From JAFAGX01 sp963759875 (lineage in GTDB: Bacteria; Acidobacteriota; Terriglobia; Terriglobales; Acidobacteriaceae): a stretch of 64,000 nt of DNA. This document shows, in pieces, positions 60,762 through 64,000 of the stretch (positions are counted from its first letter, which is position 1; the number at the start of each line of letters is the position of its first letter). A model generated the notes under the pieces. That model was not told the origin of the DNA and searched no databases. It saw only the letters and a program-made list of their open reading frames with translations. The stretch spans positions 868,001-932,000 of the forward strand of contig CAVXBB010000015.1 in NCBI GenBank assembly GCA_963759875.1, read 5' to 3'. Made by a program: the position numbers and the translations under genes.

Positions 60762-61823
60762 ATGGACACCCTTTCAAAAATAGAACTGCCGTTTGTTAGC
60801 CTGGTCATGAGTTTGCGGAATGAAGAAAAGTTTCTTCCGATTTCATTAGCTGCAATTGAATCGCAGGACTATCCAAAAGACCGATATGAACTAATCGCAG
60901 TCGACGGCGGATCAATGGATCGCAGTGTGGAAATCCTGAACGATTATCCTCTCGCGGTTTCCCGTACCATCATTGCCACAGGTAAATGTTTGACAATCCC
61001 AGCAGCCATGAATGTGGGTATTCGGAATGCTCGCGGCCAAGTGATTATCAAACTGGATGCGCACGGTTATGCAAGCGGAAATTTTGTTCGAACAATCGCC
61101 GAGCACATGACCAAAAACGCACACCTCGGGGTTGTGGGAGGGCAAATTGTTCAGCTCGGTGAGACGCCGGCGGCGCAGGCCAATGGCTGGGCGAGAACTT
61201 CCGCATTCGGTCCAGGCAAGGGCCCGTATACCGCAAGACAAAAGGAAGCGTATGTGACTACTGTCCAGTGCGGGGGGTATCGTCGTGACGTGTTGGATAC
61301 TGTTGGAGTTTTTGACGAAGAGATCGGCGTGGGGGAAGACGAAGAGATAAATTGGAGGATAGTGAAGGCTGGTTATAAGATTCTATTCACCCCGGAGATC
61401 CAGTTTTATTATTATGCCCGCCCCACTTTAGCAGCGCTATTTAAGCAGTACCTTTGGTATGGAGACGCTCGCACATTGGTATTGCGCAAGCACCCCGATT
61501 TCCTTCGAATAAAACATCTCGCACCAGCTGCACTATTGCTGGCGATCCTGTTCTGCTCTTCCTCAGCCATCGTTTCACAAAGTAGCCGTTACTTGCTTGC
61601 AGGATTATTGGCTACCTATGGCCTCGTCGTTTTAACCTCATCGGCCTTCTTAGCCACCGATAAGGGCTGGTCTTACCTCCCAAGTTTACTCGGAAGTTTT
61701 TGTGCAATGCATTTCGGATACGGAATTGGATTTTTAAGGGGGGTCCTAAATTATTGGATTTTCGCAAGACCGGCGAGGTTTCCCGTACCCAAACAACGTG
61801 CGGAAGAACTTCCTATCAGGTAA
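60762..61823 (+). CDS. GT2 glycosyltransferase (succinoglycan ExoA-like)
   Basis: 353 aa: VSLVMSLRNEEKFLPISLAA, LIAVDGGSMDRSVEIL, VIIKLDAHGYASGNFV (D-A-H, as in ExoA-type transferases), FDEEIGVGEDEEINWRIVKA (E-D-x-x-x-N-x-R). Two or three C-terminal TM segments anchor it. It is related to ExoA and adds a sugar to the growing unit. Confidence 0.88.
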   Translation: MDTLSKIELPFVSLVMSLRNEEKFLPISLAAIESQDYPKDRYELIAVDGGSMDRSVEILNDYPLAVSRTIIATGKCLTIPAAMNVGIRNARGQVIIKLDAHGYASGNFVRTIAEHMTKNAHLGVVGGQIVQLGETPAAQANGWARTSAFGPGKGPYTARQKEAYVTTVQCGGYRRDVLDTVGVFDEEIGVGEDEEINWRIVKAGYKILFTPEIQFYYYARPTLAALFKQYLWYGDARTLVLRKHPDFLRIKHLAPAALLLAILFCSSSAIVSQSSRYLLAGLLATYGLVVLTSSAFLATDKGWSYLPSLLGSFCAMHFGYGIGFLRGVLNYWIFARPARFPVPKQRAEELPIR

Positions 61824-61844
61824 GCAAACATAAACATCGTTGCA

Positions 61845-63299
61845 TCAAGTTGAGTGCTGTTTCTTCCTACTAGATTTGCCTTTCTTATCTTCTGCAGTAC
61901 AGCCGCCTTTCTCCCCCGCCATTCGGGAAGGCACGCACGGATCAGCGATGTGAATATGTTTCATGATATCGCACAGGCCCGGCGCTGGGCACTGACCACC
62001 GGCGATCGAGAAATTTGACCAGTCAAGATTGCATTGGTACGGCCCGCATCCTGAGTTAATGCCAGCCTGCCCCTGAATCCAATTCCAGAACGGGTTGGTG
62101 ACACCCGCAAGAGCGTAGGCATCATCACTTTCGAGTCTAGATGGATGTAACGGGCTGCCCGTATCACCGACGTATCCTCCATAATGGGTAAGCGCTTCCA
62201 CAATCGGGTACTGCCAAGCCGGCATGTAGTGTTGGAGCATCGCCAATTGATCATCGGTAAAGTCGAGGAAAAAAAGGGCCCCGCCTGGCGGGGCTTTCTC
62301 AACATTGGTCCAGGTGCCAGAAAGGTTACCGCATGCCCGGGCTGCGCCAATGGTGGACGGAAACACCCGAGCTGCACCCCAGGTGTGGTCAGGTTTCATC
62401 CAGCCGTTTTGTTCACATAAGACGTTGAGATATATGGCGTGATAAATATGACCTTGCATCAATTCCTGAAAGCGGATCTGGCCTAGGGGCGCTACCATGT
62501 CGTTACTTGCCCAAGGATTACCAGAATTTACGCCGTAGCCTTTAGGGTCGCTTCGCGAATTCACCATGCTGTCGGATGGGTCGATCCCGATGGGGCAAGG
62601 GTCTGCCATAGTGCCGGCATGAAGTCGGCCATTAATCGTGCCAGGACATTGCGGAAACCTGTATACCCCCTGACCGCCGAATCGATAAAAAGTGAAGTAC
62701 TTATCCTGAGTTTGATCCCAAACCATGAAGAAGTCTTCGCTGTCGGCGCCATTCGTTACTGCCATGTTAGGGGCATGAAATCCCTTGTAGAGCGGATTGT
62801 AGGCTGGATTCGTAGGTACGCTGCCGCCGGTAATGACATATACCGGATCGGTGGCTTGCCCATAATAAGTCGGAATATCCGTGATGCTGTTGCGGCTTCC
62901 GGCGTGGGTCAAGATCATGATTGGCCCCTGGGTGCAACCACCGGCGTGGCAATTCGAAGCCGTAAGTGCTTTCTCGGCTATCTCGATGTCATCGGACATG
63001 CGATGCTGCATAACATCAGCTGGAAGCCGCTTGGCGAAGAGAGTTGTGGGGCTGGGCACATCCGTGATCGGTTCTTGGTTTGTGATGGTATGCGGCCGGG
63101 CAGAGCTCGTCCGAACGCTCTCAGCAGATGCGGAGACAGCTTGGTCGGCCACGTGAGTGCAAGCGACGTGCGATTGGATCAGGAGCAACAGCAAGACAAT
63201 TCGCGCTACCGTCGAGACCCTGGCCGGAGTCCTTGTTTGTCGTTTGTTGGGTTGATGTGCCGGGGTGACTACAAAAATCATTTTCTGAGGTGCATACAT
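61845..63299 (-). CDS. Exported lipoprotein, paralogue of the 52514 protein
   Basis: About 484 aa from ATG 63299 (63281 also possible). Lipobox region IVLLLLLIQSHVACTHV. The main domain matches the C-terminal Cys-rich domain of 52514-54676: DFFMVWDQTQDKYFTFYRFG, HIYHAIYLNVLCEQNG, LTHYGGYVGDTGSPLHPSRL, HIADPCVPSRMAGEKGG. It lacks the Ig-like domains and the Gly/Ser linker. Two such proteins in one EPS cluster suggest a role in polysaccharide binding or processing; the fold is unknown to me. Confidence 0.6.
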   Translation of the reverse strand: MYAPQKMIFVVTPAHQPNKRQTRTPARVSTVARIVLLLLLIQSHVACTHVADQAVSASAESVRTSSARPHTITNQEPITDVPSPTTLFAKRLPADVMQHRMSDDIEIAEKALTASNCHAGGCTQGPIMILTHAGSRNSITDIPTYYGQATDPVYVITGGSVPTNPAYNPLYKGFHAPNMAVTNGADSEDFFMVWDQTQDKYFTFYRFGGQGVYRFPQCPGTINGRLHAGTMADPCPIGIDPSDSMVNSRSDPKGYGVNSGNPWASNDMVAPLGQIRFQELMQGHIYHAIYLNVLCEQNGWMKPDHTWGAARVFPSTIGAARACGNLSGTWTNVEKAPPGGALFFLDFTDDQLAMLQHYMPAWQYPIVEALTHYGGYVGDTGSPLHPSRLESDDAYALAGVTNPFWNWIQGQAGINSGCGPYQCNLDWSNFSIAGGQCPAPGLCDIMKHIHIADPCVPSRMAGEKGGCTAEDKKGKSSRKKQHST

Positions 63300-63735
63300 G
63301 ATCACGGGTATGATACACAGCAAAACAAGGCTTGATATGCAGGTTCTGTTTTCGCTGCATCCTCCTGAATTCCAATCTGTGCTGGATTGGTTACTTTAGT
63401 AAGTCAAATGGCATTCACCCGCACTTAGTTTTTTTGGCTCGCGCCTGGTTGGCCGAGTACGGCCACACGGTAAATGGTACAGGTCGTGCTCCTTTAACTC
63501 ATCAAAGCCCCTCCCGGCTCCGACGTGCCTTAGCGTGGTGGTGAGTTGGTACGCGCAATGATTTCTAAGTGCAAGGAAATGAAGCACTTGTCGTGAAGTG
63601 GAAGATGGGGCTGAGGGAGCGAAGCTGCGCCCAGAGCTAATAAGTTTCCACTCAGCGAAAGAAGATGCGCAACGTGGAGACTTCCGGCCAGGTAAGTCAG
63701 CACTCTTTGGCACGCATCCAGCGGTATCAGTAAAA
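63300..63735. other. Intergenic before the last glycosyltransferase
   Basis: 436 bp with no recognisable gene; must hold the divergent promoters. GAAGTGGAAGATGGGG and similar purine stretches are present, but no clear element was resolved. Confidence 0.35.
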
Positions 63736-64000
63736 ATGCCTCGTATCCTCTTTGTCACACACGCTTACCCACCCTCGGCTGCGGCGGGATCAGTTCGGGC
63801 TGGGGGCGTTGCAAAATACTTACCTCAGTTCGGCTGGGACGTTCTTGTGCTCACTGCCAAATTACCACAAGGTCCGCGTCCTGCAGCTCAGATTGTGGAA
63901 ACGGAATACAAGAATGTGATCGATGAGTGGAAGTCCAGATTCAAGATGGATCCAAAAGAAAGTGCTCATGCGAAGTTAGGATTGTCCCTCTCATCCAAGC
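63736..64000 (+). CDS. GT4 glycosyltransferase, N-terminal part, cut by the window end
   Basis: The frame from ATG 63736 is open to the end (88 codons): PRILFVTHAYPPSAAAGSVR, AGGVAKYLPQFGWDVLVLTA. This is the GT4/WcaI-like acceptor-domain start. The catalytic domain is outside. It shows that the EPS cluster continues. Confidence 0.75.
   Translation, partial: MPRILFVTHAYPPSAAAGSVRAGGVAKYLPQFGWDVLVLTAKLPQGPRPAAQIVETEYKNVIDEWKSRFKMDPKESAHAKLGLSLSSK

Noticed and set aside
1..64000. tRNA or rRNA genes
   Set aside because: No convincing tRNA arms or rRNA signature stretches were noticed; a covariance-model scan would be needed to be sure.

Overview
Probable source: an acidobacterium of the Terriglobia / Koribacter-Sulfotelmatobacter type. 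This rests on protein style (very large secreted PQQ-propeller, IPT and Ig-like proteins, many PIN toxins, EPS genes of this flavour) and mid-50s GC judged by eye. No rRNA or tRNA was seen, so the taxonomy is inference.

Layout. (1) 1-9.1 kb is a dense toxin-antitoxin island: Phd/YefM-PIN, AbrB-PIN, RHH-PIN and MazEF pairs, several frameshifted or reduced to scraps, many with a palindrome or direct repeat just upstream. At 3.1-4.2 kb lies a collapsed copy of the locus found intact at 12.7-20.3 kb. (2) 9.1-12.3 kb is a compact cassette: XRE repressor, divergent palindrome, annealase-like protein, DUF669/SSB-like protein, Fe-S PD-(D/E)XK nuclease, helical protein and HNH nuclease. (3) 12.7-19.1 kb holds a DUF4410 pseudogene and a giant secreted PQQ-propeller/IPT/glycosidase-like gene split by a one-base frameshift, followed by a Phd-VapC pair. 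(4) 20.7-34.0 kb is a sugar/cyclitol cluster. Its sugar-phosphate cyclase carries the GHTFSP signature of 2-epi-5-epi-valiolone synthases, with a ROK kinase, nucleotidyltransferase, Gfo/Idh oxidoreductase, DegT aminotransferase, GH4-like protein, two SDR epimerases, a glycosyltransferase, a methyltransferase and a NUDIX protein. This suggests a C7-cyclitol conjugate.

(5) 31.1-36.9 kb is a second copy of the recombination cassette, cut in two by an inversion of about 3 kb. Re-inverting 31.10-34.15 kb on paper restores both the annealase ORF and a collinear cyclitol operon. (6) 37.1-37.8 kb holds a panE remnant and the 3' end (domains V-VI) of a group II intron. (7) 38.1-45.2 kb has a secreted GH30 enzyme and a secreted PQQ-propeller protein with 609-bp internal repeats. 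(8) 45.4-46.1 kb has a broken ACP-VOC pair. (9) 46.9-64.0 kb is an exopolysaccharide cluster: Wzc-like kinase, DegT aminotransferase, initiating sugar transferase, O-antigen ligase/polymerase-like protein, glycosyltransferases, an MBOAT/SGNH O-acetylation pair, a methyltransferase and two related exported Cys-rich lipoproteins. It continues beyond the window.

Most novel signals: the duplicated annealase-nuclease-HNH cassette with a divergent, apparently exchangeable regulator/N-terminal part; the cyclitol cluster; and the patchwork copy of the 12.7-20.3 kb locus with an inverted 98-bp patch. All family names come from reading translations by eye; no database search was run.
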